Source: Chionis minor (Eukaryota > Chordata > Aves > Charadriiformes > Chionididae). From it: 64,000 bases of DNA. The notes below the pieces were generated by a model that made no database searches, had not been told where the DNA came from, and worked only from the letters and a program-made list of their open reading frames with translations. The position numbers and the translations under genes were made by a program. The DNA is taken from positions 124,001 through 188,000 of the forward strand of contig VZSF01000019.1 of NCBI GenBank assembly GCA_013398295.1, written 5' to 3'. The number at the start of each line of letters is the position of its first letter. Position 1 is the stretch's first letter. Of the stretch, positions 38,219 to 50,715 are shown piece by piece.

Positions 38219-41200
38219 ACTTATAAATTGTACTACGTTGGCTCTGCGTGTAGAAATCCTGTGACATTCTCATCATAGATTCTATGCTATACTAATCACA
38301 ATATCCTGCTAAGAAAATAAATCTTTAATCATAACTACAATTTCATGTCATCGTCATTCTGACACGGATCCCTAAAAGAACCCATCCGTCCCCTCCCTCT
38401 TGGGTGACACCTGCTCAAAATCTCCTCGTCTGCCTCTGTGTCTGATTTCTCGGATATGAGGCTCTATTTTGTCACTGTAAATGACATTCCTGTCAGCACT
38501 GTAGCTACTGAGATGCCTTCCTTCACCACCTTTGTGTCCCTTTCTTCCTCATTTTGCTCTTATTCACTCTCTTACTTCAGAAATATATTGAATTGCTGAG
38601 CCAACTTGCCACATTCTTACAAGTTTTCAGCATTTCTATTAGCCTTTTATCTTATGCTGTTGACTTTTTAAAACAAAGTAAGACAGTGAGCAGCAGTAAA
38701 AATCAGTGCTTTTAAGGATCTGGACACTAAGTTAGTCTGCAATATTAATTTTCCACAGCAATAATGACTTAGGAGAATGTTCGTACAGCTTCAGTCTACC
38801 CAGAACCTCTTCTGGGTTGTTTAGGTTTTTTTGGTTGGTCAGTTGTTTGGTTTTTTTAAATATTGGATGTACTTCCCTTTCTACCTCTCTTTCTGTATAC
38901 TTTAAAAACATGGTGTGAAGCCACATATCTCAGAGTGATTGCCATTAGCAGGGTACAGCCTGTCTGCAATATTTGGTTACAGATGTGCTGTTCTACATTT
39001 CAAATAAGGAAAACAACAGTGGCACAGGTCTCTTGGGGGCTATCTTTGAATACACAGGCAGTTCCTACAGCACTACTGTGGTATTTTTGGGCGTCTAAAA
39101 TATAACTTCTTGCATCTGGTGGCTGGCTTAAAGTTTGTGCTACCATGATTGCTGTTTTTTAATGATTTTCACCAATTCAAGAGTTTAAGCAGTTGGTACA
39201 TTGTAAAATGTGGTACAATACCGACATGAACTTTTCATATTGCTGCAATATTTTTTAGCATGATGAAGAAAGCTTCTGTTGATTAAAATAGCCTAAATTT
39301 GATGTTAAGAAGAAGTAGTTTATTAAGATTTTACTGATTGATAAGGTTTTTTGGATATGTTACAGAAATTAACCAAAGTAATTCCTTCCATGATTAAAAA
39401 ACACTCACTTAACACATAACACATAGCCACATAACCATCTATAGCATTCAGTAAACATTATTTCTAAGGCAATCTTGTTTAGCCTTATTTTCTAACACTA
39501 TGTGATCATGCTGTATAAGTGTGTGAAATGTCTGCCTCCTACAATAGCCTTTGGACATAATGGCCCAATGTTGACCAAGTCTTTACCAGGACTTGGAGTA
39601 CTTTTCCACAAGCTTTTGGAAAAAAAGGTAAGGTGAAAAGACTCCCAAAAACTCCCCTTTCCTCCCTCCTTACTAAGAGAAAGGGCTCAAGTCTGCACAT
39701 GGCTTGCAATGAAATAGTCCGCAAGGGGTTCAGGACAAGTTAAATTTTATGCTTTCTCCTCCTCTGACAGTATTTAGAGAAGAAAAGAAGATGGTGACGA
39801 TGTGTGAAGATGCAGGAGGCACAGATGCATAGAAATGTGCAGTATACATTCATAAGAAATTGCTGCTTACGGAATTGCTTGGTTGTTTTTAACTTTCTTG
39901 CCAGCACCCTACTTTCACTATGGCACTGCATAGCAATTCATCTGAGATCTTGTTTCTCTGCTATTGTGGTACTACGCTCAAATATGCCATCTTTTCTGTA
40001 TCCAATAAGTAGCATTTGCTTTAATTTCTTCATAGGCTCTGAGACAGTCCATGATCTTAGCTTAGATGAATGGTAAGAAGAAATTGTAAAGGGAGGAATG
40101 GTAAAGGTCTAACTAAAACAGTGTATGTGCTAGCTATGCTGATATCAAAACTGTGGCATAGAAAAATGCAAAATATGGCCAAACCGCGGCATCAGACAAG
40201 GAGGGCATGTCAGGCATTCGTGTTGTTCAGGTGCTCTGTTCCCTGGGAAACAGAGGTGACAGCAATAGGTGGATTGGCTGGTTAGGACAGTAAGGTGGTT
40301 GGAAAGGTGAGAAAGCAGAGCAGGAAGGCAAATGCAGAGTTGCTAGAAAGTTTGGCACAGATGTAACTAAACAAATTTATGTCAATGCAAATTACTTTTC
40401 ATTCCCACAAGAATAAATTCCCCAGAGGAAATTCAAGCTACAGAAAAATGAGTTATGCTTAAGCTGTAGACTGGAACAGTATCATGTGCACTGCTGTAAA
40501 TCTTTCACATACACAAGCCCATGATTTTTTCAATTAGCAACTGCTTTAACTTGAGGCATGGAATTACCAAACATTTAAAGGCAAGACAATGAGGGGTAGG
40601 AGGTAACCATAGCAGGTGATCTGTCAGTCTACAGTTGCCTTGTACACAAAAAACTCAGAAGCACAAATGTTAAGAAGCACCCTTTTTCAGTGAGAAGGGA
40701 CACTTGGTTTTCTTGTGCAGACATAACATGAGCTAGTCTGTCACTGAAGAGAGGTCTCTTCCTACAGGGAAAACCAGATTTTAAATGATGGAGCAGTAGG
40801 TTCAAAATCCCACATAGATACGCACCAGCGAAGACCCACTCCCACTGCCAGCTCTAATTCCGTTAGAAAGGAAATTTCAACCTTGTTTGAAACCTGCTAA
40901 TCTGAATTTATTTCTCTTGGGATTGCTGACCACTGTCTTGCATGAGTTTAGCTGGAATACAGAACCATTTGTTTCCTAGAGGAAAAAAAAAGCACCTGAT
41001 TTACTGCAGCTCTGTTGAAAAAAGGCTGCAGCTCATCTCACAAGCCCCAGAGGAAAACCTCCAGTCCCTAACCTTCCGTATCAGAGAGATGGTGAGTGTC
41101 CACTTCACACTATACTGACCCTTTGCTAACCACCAAATGGAGAGTTAGCTTTAGCTCACAGCGCTCTTGCAGTTGCAAGCTGCTCTGCTCAGAAAGCAAA

Positions 41201-41425
41201 GCCTCTGAGAAAAACAACTGCACAGTTATCGAGATCACTTCCTGTTCTTTTTTTAAGTACTATTAAACCCCTTGCTTTCTTAGTGTTATTGACAGTGGAA
41301 CATTCCATCATGTCACCTCCGTGCTCCCCTGGTGCAGGGACTGGACATGCTTATTCCTTGTGTGTGCCAAGGCAGCTATGTTCTCACAAACGCCTTATAG
41401 CCACTAACACTGCGGTTCCTCATCA
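38219..41425. other. AT-rich non-coding DNA
   Basis: No gene or repeat family is recognised in about 3.2 kb. Frames are short and unstructured. Confidence 0.6.
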
Positions 41426-42513
41426 AAATCACAGAATGGTTAGAGTTGGAAGGGATCTTAAAGATCATCTAGTTCCAACCCCCCTGCCATGGGCAGGGAC
41501 ACCTCCCACTAGGCCAGGTTGCTCCAAGCCCCGTCCAACCTGGCCTTGAACCTCCAGGGATGGAATCTCTACAACTTCTCTGGGCAGCCTGTTCCAGTGT
41601 CTCACCACCCTCATGGTGAAACATTTCTTCCTGAGGTCTCATCTAAATCTCCCCTCTTCCAGTTTGAAGCCCTCGTCCTATCACTACATGTCCTTGTAAA
41701 AACTGTCTCTCCAGCTTTCCTGTAGGCCCCTTTCAGACGCTGGAAGGGGCTCTAAGGTCTCCCTGGAGCCTTCCCTTCTCCAGGCTGAACAACCCCAACT
41801 TTCCCAGCCTGTCCTCACAGCAGAGGGGCTCCAGCCCTCTGGTCATCTCCGTGGCCTCCTCCAGACCTGCTCCAACAGGTGCATGTTTTTATGTTGGTGG
41901 GCCCCAGACCTGGAGGCAGTATTCCAGGTGGGATCTCACCAGAGCGGAGCAGAGGGGCGGAATCTCCTCCCTCGCTCTCTGTCCACGCTGTGGGGATGCA
42001 GCCCAGGGTAAGGTTGGCTTTCTGGGTGGCCAGCGCACATTGCCGGCTCATGCTGAGCTTCTCACCAACCAACACCCCCAAGTCCTTCGCCTCAGGGCTG
42101 CTCTCCATCCGTTCTCTGTCCAGCCTGGATTTGTGCTTGGGATTGCCCTGACCCATGTGCGGGATCTTGCACTTGGCCTTGTTGATCTTCACGAGGTTGG
42201 CACAGGCCCACCTCTCAAGACTGTCCAGGTCCCCCCTTCCCTCCATTGTGTCAACGGCTCCACACAGCACCGTCAGCAAACTTGCTGAGGGTGCACTCAA
42301 TCCCAACATCCATGTCGCCAACAGAGATGTTAAACAGCTCTGGTCTCAGTACTGATACCTGAGAAACCCCACTCGTCACTGGTCACCACTTGGACATCAA
42401 GCAGTTAATCGCAACCCTTTGTGTGGCCATCCAGACAGCTCCTTATCCATCAAGCGGTCCATCTGTCAAATCCATGTCTCTTTAATTTAGAGACCAGGAT
42501 GTCGTGTGGGAAA
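41426..42513 (-). mobile_element. CR1 LINE, 5'-truncated, about 1.1 kb, antisense
   Basis: Read on minus, this is the 3' quarter of a CR1. The 3' end lies at the low coordinate, where plus shows AAATCACAGAATGG, AGAGTTGGAAGGGATCTTAA and CCCCTGCCATGGGCAGGGAC. It then runs back through ORF2 (GGGCAGCCTGTTCCAGTGTC, GTCTGTCCTCACAGCAGAGG-like text) to AGAGACCAGGATGTCGTGTG at the truncated 5' end. It is one of the better-preserved copies in the window. Confidence 0.95.
41815..42321 (-). pseudogene. CR1 ORF2 C-terminal fragment
   Basis: The minus-strand frame encodes the region after the reverse-transcriptase catalytic box: LDSLERWACANLVKINKAKC, QGNPKHKSRL, KDLGVLVGEKLSMSRQCALA and QKANLTLGC are typical CR1 ORF2 text. 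Just upstream on minus (about 42,268-42,285), in another frame, the catalytic box is readable as F-A-D-G, lacking the second aspartate, with a stop a few codons later. The frame loses CR1 sense after the QKANLTLGCI block, so a frameshift lies there. It is non-functional. Confidence 0.88.
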
Positions 42514-43224
42514 TAGCTAGAACAGAAGGATACTAGTACTTAACCTTCCCAAATTTTCTATTTACTCTGCTGGACCCTTCTCCTGTTATAAATTCTATGC
42601 ATATACTGCTGTTCATATGGTACAATTTTCAGAATAGAGCCAAAGGTTAGTGCATTCTTCTTATATACTCTGTGACTGACATACTTCTCTAAACACTTGC
42701 CTGTTTCACCATTCTACATACACAGAAAGAGAGAAATCATTGTGTAATTGCTGATTATGAGGAAATGGATATCCTTGCAAATTGCACTATGAATGGTTGC
42801 AGATATTCACGGGAGCTGCAAAAGCAGCAAGCGAACTAACTGTATATCAGCACACCTTGGAAAATTGTAGATTAAATACAAAAAGTGTGTGTAAGTTACC
42901 ATTTAAGTGTCAAGTGTAAATAATATTATTTATAACTAACTGTCCTCAATTATGTATGGCAGATGCCATACTTCAGATGCAACAGGTTTGACCCTCCCAT
43001 CTTCCTAATCATCACAAATGCCATGTTGAAGCATACATACCAGCTTTCGACCTCTTTTAAAAAGTAACTAGGCTCAGCAGTGATTTCACTATTGCCATTA
43101 GATCCTCAGGTAGTGCTGACTTAAAATCAAACAGAATAGTGGGATGACGGTTATTACTTTCCTAGCATTTGATCCACAATTAGTTGAAATCCAGTAACAG
43201 TACAGTAACCACTGTGTGATTATG

Positions 43225-43254
43225 TTTAGCTTACTCTGGAATGAGTAAGCTAAA
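43225..43254. repeat. Inverted repeat, 12-nt arms, 6-nt loop
   Basis: TTTAGCTTACTC at 43,225-43,236 pairs exactly with GAGTAAGCTAAA at 43,243-43,254 around the loop TGGAAT. It is too short for a miRNA precursor. Confidence 0.85.
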
Positions 43255-45708
43255 ATTACCTTAAATCTATGGACTTCTTATGTTCCTATTCCTAGTAGTT
43301 TCTTACTGCAGAACCAATTTCAAAGTCATCAACAGAAATAGAACCAGCTTAAATAAATTCCTTTCATACAAGTAAATACTATCCTCAGCAATAAATAGAA
43401 TAGTAATGGAAAGACTAATAAGTGGACTATTTGAAAAGCATACATTTAGATTAAGATGTTAGAAGGTCAAGCAGTTTAGGAGTATTTTAACGTAACATAA
43501 GTAACATTTTAAGTATTTACGTAACATAAACCACAGCACTTCACCTATTCATTTTTGCAATTAGATTAATACACTGTGTCTTAATTAAGTCCTTGCATCC
43601 TATAGCTAAGGACAAAAATAGCTAAGAATTGGTTTTAGCGTATTGGATTTTAACATTTTGTTTCTCCTTTCTAATTTAGAAACGTTTCTTAACTGAAAAA
43701 ATCACCCTAGGACAGAGGACATACAGGAACTAACCTGTAAGTAGAAGAACAGGACACCTAAACTATCCTGGCGTAATACTTGAAGGAACTTGTTTCATGG
43801 GAGTATCTACATAAGGAAACAGGAATCTTCATATACAGAATGGATACTTTAGATGTGTAAATATGACCTCAGACACAGCTACCATTTTTGCAAATATATT
43901 TTATATGCCTCACATGCAAATACTGGTTTCTGTGCAGTCAGTAAGTGTATATACAAATTTTGTTAGCACTGTCTGAGCAGACATTTAAAAAAATTGCTGG
44001 CTTTATGTGGATCTGATGTCCATGAAATTAGATCTAGCTACATCTTAGCTAAACTCACATCTGTTGCACAAAACAGTATTTCCTTTCCTGGCTTTTCAGT
44101 TTTCAGTGACACCATCCATGAAGACATTAACTTAAAGATAAAGGTCAAAAAGAGTTTATTATTATTTTCTGGTAACTGAAAGTTAAGTAAAATTTTAAAA
44201 ATAAATAATTTCCGTTACTATTATTTTATGAGCTCCACTATACAAATATTCCTTGAAAAGACCAATACATAGCTATTTGTTAAATATATTACAGCTACAG
44301 CTAGAAATACTCTATTTAAATTTTACTCTTGAATTGTTCTATTAAGCAAGAAGATTAATTTCTACTATCAATGCAGAATATGAGCCTGCGGAGTAATATA
44401 TGTGTTATAGTCTTTTGTTGATTTTTATAGGTTATGCATGTAATTTTATTTACAGGCACACCTGTTAGCTATGTCTGACAGAAATATGTCTTTTATTTAA
44501 ATATAAGATATAGGTAGGCAGCTTATATTAAGTCATTGAAACTAATAACCACAAATTGAGAAATTATTTTATTGAAACTAATGAGAATTATATACTCCTC
44601 AGTAGGGTGGTTAACTGTTTGTTTAAAAGTATCAGGGTAAACGGCATGAAATATTACCTGAGCCTGCAATGAAAGACAGTACTCCACACAACGGCCAGGA
44701 TTATCCTGCACAGGTTACATCACGGGTCTCAGAGGAAGTTCTGTAGGTTATTACGTGTGTAATAACATTTTCCTGTTTGTTCATTCGTACCAGAACTTTT
44801 CCCTTTCCCTAGCTCCTGTAAAAGCACCTATACAAACATCCAAAGGATACCTAAACAGCTGCAAAAATATGAAGATATTTGACAATGTGTAAATTTTTGT
44901 CCATAAACAGTCAGAGATATGCTGCATAAACCTGAAGTCATTCATTGCTGAGAACCCTTATGGAAGTTAGCGGTCATTAATTAAGCACGGAAAACTATTA
45001 CATGAAAAATATTTTCAAATGCAAAATGGAAAAAAATGCTGTTTGTCCTCCGTCACTCAGTTTTGTGCCTTGTCTTACAGAAAAAACTCGATAGCTAACA
45101 AATCAGCTGCCAAAACTGAGGATACTTTTGAGTGTTGCTTAAAAAATAACATAACTGTTGAGTGTATCTATAAATACAGTCACTCGATACAGGCTCAGGA
45201 GATAATCCATATGTGCTTTATGTGAAGGAATAAATAATAAATATAGATAAGTATAAACTGACAGCTTTCTCTCGCATTTAAATACAGGCAATAATATGGA
45301 ACTGAAATTAAAGGACCACAGTCTTCAAGGAAGACTGACAAAACATTCAAGTACCACTTGTTCCTATGCTACTGAAGTTTTGCCGTGGCCTTTCAGGGAC
45401 ATAAACTTCAGCTCTCAGAAAAGAGGAAAAATGCTGGTGCTAGTTATTTAACTATTATATATTAAAAAAGACAGCTAATCTATTAGAGCATACTGATGAG
45501 GACAAAGACATATATGGAAAATCACAAGCAATTTTTCGAGGCAAAAAAAAAAAAGGTTTTTCTGTGTGCTTTTTTTTTCCAGTTTGTTACTGTGATTTGA
45601 CTCTTGCAACACTTCCTTTGGAAAAATACACCATTTGTGTGGCTGGCCTGTCTTCTGGGCCCTGTGTCTACTTATGCCCTTGCAGTTGCTGCTCTGTTTC
45701 ATGTAGAA

Positions 45709-45744
45709 CATGCATTGTGGCAGCTACAGCTGCCACAATGCATG
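45709..45744. repeat. Perfect inverted repeat, 17-nt arms, 2-nt spacer
   Basis: CATGCATTGTGGCAGCT at 45,709-45,725 and its exact reverse complement at 45,728-45,744 are separated by AC. A perfect 17-bp pairing with a 2-nt spacer is far beyond chance for a window this size. The stem is too short and the loop too tight for a miRNA precursor; a template-switch event or a dyad binding site are the realistic readings. Confidence 0.95.
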
Positions 45745-47706
45745 ATGTGGAAAGCATGCTCCCACTCACCTCCTGTGTGCTAAGATAATATCTCTAGGAC
45801 ATCAGCCTAGACTTAGCAGGTAAAACGTATCTGAAACTCACACCATAGTGGATTTTCTAAAAAGCAAAATCCTGCAATGTTGTACAAAGCTGTAGCAAGG
45901 TGCATCAGTGAATACGCATTTTCCCAGATACATACAGAAATGACAGAAAAGCATTTGGCCACAGGAAAATACAGTAAGTAGAACAACTTAAGTATCCTGA
46001 TACACTACTCCATTGGTTTGCTCTACACAATGCCATTCTTTTGCACTCCCTTGTGCTATGTGCAATGATATTAGCCTTTACAGGCACATTTTCATAGCAC
46101 TTGGTTAGGATTCATGGAAAAAACCCCACCATTGTCTGCTTTGTCACTGTAGGTCTAAAAGACCCTCCTTTTTGAAGGTCTGAAAGAAAAACATGTGGGT
46201 ACTGACTTACCAGGCAAAGGCCAGCAGCAAACCAAGCTTCTGACTGTCTGTGAGTGCAGGCCAAGGTGCGGCCAGGGGACTGTGTGATACCTCCAAAGAG
46301 TGCTACTGAACACTGCTCTCTTACCTAAAACAGTTGCTTCTGAATAATTCACTTGCTGTTACACTGCACGACCTAAGATAAATATTCATTCAGTGGAATA
46401 TGCTATGTTTCTATTGCCATGTCACAAAACACCATGTTAAATTTCAGGAAGACAGCAAATGCTCTAAAACTAGGAAAGTATCAAGCTGAAAAATACAGTA
46501 CAAAACACATGGTACTTTGAAAATTCATCGCTCATGTGGTAACGGAGTACAATGTATACTGAGATCAGTGCAATACACTGAAAAAAAATTTTTTTTTTAA
46601 AGTCAGCAGTAAAATATTTACTCTGTTATTAAATTAGTAAGCTCTGTACAAGATTTAAATGGTATGGCATAGAAACTGTGCACTTTTTAATTCTCAAGAA
46701 AACTGCAATGCAAGAGGTTCTGAGCAAATCTGTCAGGATGTACAGATAATAAAGGCAGGAAAAGTATGTCCATCAATGTTCACAACTGGAACGACTGGCT
46801 TGAAGTATGGCCAGACTCAGATCAGCAAGGAACAAGCTGTGCCAAGAAGAAAAGATTTTGAGCCTCAGTGTTGTAACTAAAATAAAGCTTCAGACTCAAA
46901 GACGTGTTGTGCTGAGGCCCAGTATTGAACTGCAACATCAATTTGTTTCTGAAAGGAAGAAGATTTGCTGTGTGTGCTAAGGGTTCATGAAAAGGAACTG
47001 AAATACCATGTGTATTTACACCAGCAAACTCATGAAATAGACAAAGTTGAGGGGGGAAAAAACCCCCTTCTTTTCCAGATGCAGCATGAAGTGAGGTGAG
47101 ACAAGTGAATACCTCTGTCTCTGTAATGGTGCTGCTCTAAACCTGAAAAGAGAAAGTGACCAATTACAGGCAACTATACAGAAGCTTTATAAGCCATTTT
47201 GGAAGGCAGACAAAAGAAAACATGAGAATAGTATCACATACTAATAAAAATTATTACCTCGAGGTAGTTGTTCACATATATTTTTGCATCTGCTTAAGAG
47301 ACAAAGATATAAGTAGTGATTCAGTAGTAATTTCTTTATGAATTTTAAAGTCATACACATACTGTCTCTTAAGGTAGGATAACATTTCTATTAATATGGG
47401 AATTATAGTCTTTTATTTGGGCTTAACTCACCTCCAGTTTAAATATTGATTTGAAAGTGTATCAAACTACACAAGAACAAAACGAGTGTGGACAAAAGGT
47501 TATGGAAGTGTTTGGAGTTTGAGTGAGATCGTTTCTCATGTGACAAAACTGCTCTTGGAAATCAATAAAAATCAGGAAGTCATTAAATAAAAATGACATT
47601 TGAAAACTGTTGATCTTTTAAAACAAAGGGAAGGATTTTAAAAATAGCTTATCATTAATGATCTCTTCAGAGACTCAATACAAACAAAATATTTAATGCA
47701 AACAAC

Positions 47707-47753
47707 GGTTTCTAATTTGTACCACAAATTTAGAAACCATGGTTTCTAATTTG
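47707..47753. repeat. Direct plus inverted copies of GGTTTCTAATTTG
   Basis: GGTTTCTAATTTGT (47,707-47,720) is followed by its reverse complement with one extra T (47,725-47,738), then by a second direct copy, ATGGTTTCTAATTTG, ending near 47,753. Three related copies in 47 bp, one inverted, fit a template-switch mutation. Confidence 0.85.
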
Positions 47754-48769
47754 AACATTGGAGAATTGACAGCACAGACACAAAATTAAATATGCAGACA
47801 GTGATGATGACTGTTCAATTATTATCTTGCGATAATCAGCCTAGGAGCACAGCTTTATTCAATTAAAAAAAAAATAAAATATAAACATGATGGAAGTAAA
47901 GATTTTAAGTTACAAGAAATAAAAATATCAGTATTCAAGTTCTTGCCCAGACTCTGCCTACCTTTCCACCTCCCCGGGCACACATGTGCCCTCCCACAGG
48001 GTTATGACAGCCATGCAGGTAGGAAGAATCAGCACCCACTCTGTACCTCTTTATTATATAGTTGTGGGAGCACAAGGGGAAGAACTGGAATAGTTGGAGC
48101 ATTCTGGTTTCTTCATTACAGGAATGCTGCTTTCTTACCACTCCACCCTGTGACAGAAAGATTGAAAATTCCCCGGTTGCTATTTATTTCTGAGATACAA
48201 TAACACATTTGGAAAAGTGGAAATAAGCTGCACAAGGTAGAGGAGAGAAGGAGGTTTTGTCCTGAAATAAGGAGTGAAAGTGAAGGTCACATTGTGTTTC
48301 CCCTCATGATGCAAGCAACACCGTCTCTACAAATAACTGAAATACTGGGTCATTCACTTTATCTGGCTGTCCATCCTAATAAGCATTAATGTTTAACAGC
48401 TTTCAAATGCTGTAAAAAAACTAATTAATCCTCTGACACATCTGTAAAATTCTTTACTGATGGAGAAAGCGTGGCCTTGTTTAAATGACTTGCCCAAGGC
48501 CATGCAAATCAGAGACAAATGCAGTTTGAAAACTCGAATTCTTAATCAGGTATTCAGCTGCCTAGAACATCTCACCGTTGTCACCCTTCTTACGGTACGT
48601 ATTATCATGTTAGTGATGTAGTTCAAAGGCCTCAATGCCACCTGCAACAACACTGGAAGACATAGCTTCAGATCCCAAAGTCTTCGCAGTATGAACTAGA
48701 TCTGTGAAGGACACCCGTCACTATTAATAAAATAATGGCAATTAAGGCTGCCTCTACTCCCCACTAGTG

Positions 48770-49010
48770 GACTGAGCGCCCCTGTGAATGTGCACGGGCT
48801 CTCAAGCCAGACTGGTATTTGACTCCACACGGGAGCTCTCTTGGTCTCCACAGCAGGGTGGCTGCACGCAGACTGCCAGCCGGGAAGGGTTCCGGCCGTA
48901 CCTCCTCCGCTAAGCAGCACCGAGCCGGTGGTATGCTCGGAGGCAGAGCAGGAAAGGTCCCTGCGCCCTGGGCTCTGCAGGAAATCGTGTTCAAGCACTT
49001 GGGAACGCTC
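48770..49010. promoter_or_regulatory. CpG-rich patch upstream of the main CpG island
   Basis: About 240 bp with 14 CpG dinucleotides counted by eye, including GGTTCCGGCCGTACCTCC and CACCGAGCCGG, between AT-rich flanks. It lies about 1.7 kb left of the assembly gap and 2.6 kb left of the visible CpG island. It may be a satellite promoter or enhancer of the same locus. No TATA box or exon is recognised. Confidence 0.35.
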
Positions 49011-50578
49011 AGTCTTATTTACAAGCACAGGCATAGACTGTGTTAGTCCTCCACAGGCAGGACCCCGTGCAAAGAATTTTACTTACCATAAAGCAGCAAA
49101 TTAACAGCTGTAGTTTTAACAGCAGCATTAACAAAGGTGGAACAATATACTTTTATGTGTTAGGCTCAGTTTTGGATTTTCTACAGAATGGTCTTTAAAT
49201 TAGGTTAGAAAAAATCTTAGTCCACCTGTGGTCTGACATTTCCGTACTAAACCAAGGGTAAGGCACACCAGGCCCAATTGCCAGCAGGGAAGGAAATTGT
49301 GTATGTTCCCAGATTCCCACAAACTGACTCTAGGGAACACGCAAGTAGGCTTTTCAAAGAATCTTGCCTGGCACCATCCAGGCAGCAGGGATGAAGGACT
49401 TAATTATCCTAGCATCTTTTATACGAGGGATTCTAGAAAAAGACGTATTTGCAAATGCGCAAGAAGTGCCATGAAAAACATCATTGCACTTGTTCCTTCA
49501 TTCGAATATGTTCATGTAAATATAGCCCCATGAAGATCAAGGTAACAGGAGTCAACCTGCAAGGCTTAAGAAAGAGGAGAAACCAGGTGATGTGTGTTAC
49601 CTGCAGCACCAAGCGGCCTGGGACAGACACTTTGCCTGCAAACTGAACAGAAATGGTGTGTCAGGGGCAGCGACACAACAGCTCAGCTGGTCTTACTAGA
49701 AGCTCCTTCTGTGGAACCCTGGCCGAACTTAAAACAGCTCTCCCCACACTGAATCTCCTGAAGGAGTGCCCCTGCCACATCACCCCCTCCTGCAGGGAAC
49801 TCTCGGCACAGCTGTCCGTCCAGTCCCCACACACCCATACACATGTTGCACTTAGAAAAGCCTGCCTCAGAAAGAGAATTTTATAAATATTTAGCCTGCA
49901 TTTCTATATTTAGGCATACCACTTCTATCAACGGCAACAAGGCTGCGTTGAAATCATTTTATTTAGAAACCTGCGAGGGAAAGCAAACGGCAGTAAACAG
50001 AAACCCACAGAGACAGCAGGCAACATTATCTGAAACTACGTTTATAACACCGAAGCACGGTAATGCAAAATCAGAGTTGTAAGAGATTGCCGCTGAGACT
50101 GCACTTTCTCAACCAGGAAAACGGTCAGGTATGAATGTGTCACAGTGCTGTAAACCAAGGGCTGCAGCCACCTTCTCCCTTCACTGACACTGGGTACAAA
50201 CCCAACATAATTCCACTGATCTTAGCGGAGTAACTGGAAGCACATTTTGCCTTTAGAAAGCAAGATATGAAACTTCACTTCAGCAGATAAAAGGAGGCTG
50301 GCTGGAGAGCAGTGGAAGTGGGAGCAGTAGTTTTGTTTTAGTGGCCTGAGGAAAAATTCACTTAATACTTTTGGGTAACGCAAAGCTTTGAAAACCTGAA
50401 TGTTTAGATGCCTTCGGAGAACTCTCGAGAGACATGCAAGTGTCAACGTGCTGCTATTTGTCAGCTCTTTTAACACCGGGGGCGGGAGGGTGGGGGGGTG
50501 GAAATCAAAAGATACCCACATTATATTGCCTCGGTAATGTTTGTCACACCATGCCTTTTTGATCGCAGAGGTACCTAC
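49011..50578. other. Mixed-composition non-coding DNA left of the CpG island
   Basis: Composition rises gradually toward the island. No repeat or confident exon is recognised. A G-rich stretch (GGGGGCGGGAGGGTGGGGGG) lies near 50,476-50,500. If the minus-strand exon at 50,579 is real, this is the start of its downstream intron. Confidence 0.5.
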
Positions 50579-50700
50579 CTGTGAGGTGAACCCGACGTGC
50601 TGCGCAAACCCACTGAAGTTGGCACTATTATTGATGGCAAAGATAAGATTTTCGGCGGTGTGAGAGCGTGCAGGCTTTGAGTAACAAGGGGGGGGCAATT
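50579..50700 (-). other. Candidate coding exon with a splice donor, minus strand
   Basis: On minus, an open frame runs from the gap edge through SHTAENLIFAINNSANFSGF and AQHVGFTSQ and then meets CACAG|GTAGGT, a strong 5' splice site (last exon base 50,579, intron from 50,578). The frame stays open into the presumed intron. The peptide is faintly like a beta-strand of RNA-binding YTH domains (LIF-x-hydrophobic, small residues, GFA), but I cannot assign it to a known protein. The exon start is not visible: a C-rich tract lies at 50,690-50,700 and the gap begins at 50,716. Position next to a CpG island supports a divergent gene; a chance open frame is the alternative. Confidence 0.3.
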
Positions 50701-50715
50701 AAAGAAGTGTAATTT

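Larger units (their letters stand above)
42514..48769. other. AT-rich non-coding DNA with several inverted repeats
   Basis: About 6.2 kb without a recognised gene or transposon. The plus strand appears A-rich in many sampled lines. Near-perfect inverted repeats occur at 43,225-43,254, 45,709-45,744 and 47,707-47,738. Confidence 0.6.

Noticed and set aside
45709..45744. miRNA precursor
   Set aside because: The stem is only 17 bp and the loop 2 nt, too small for a pre-miRNA hairpin.
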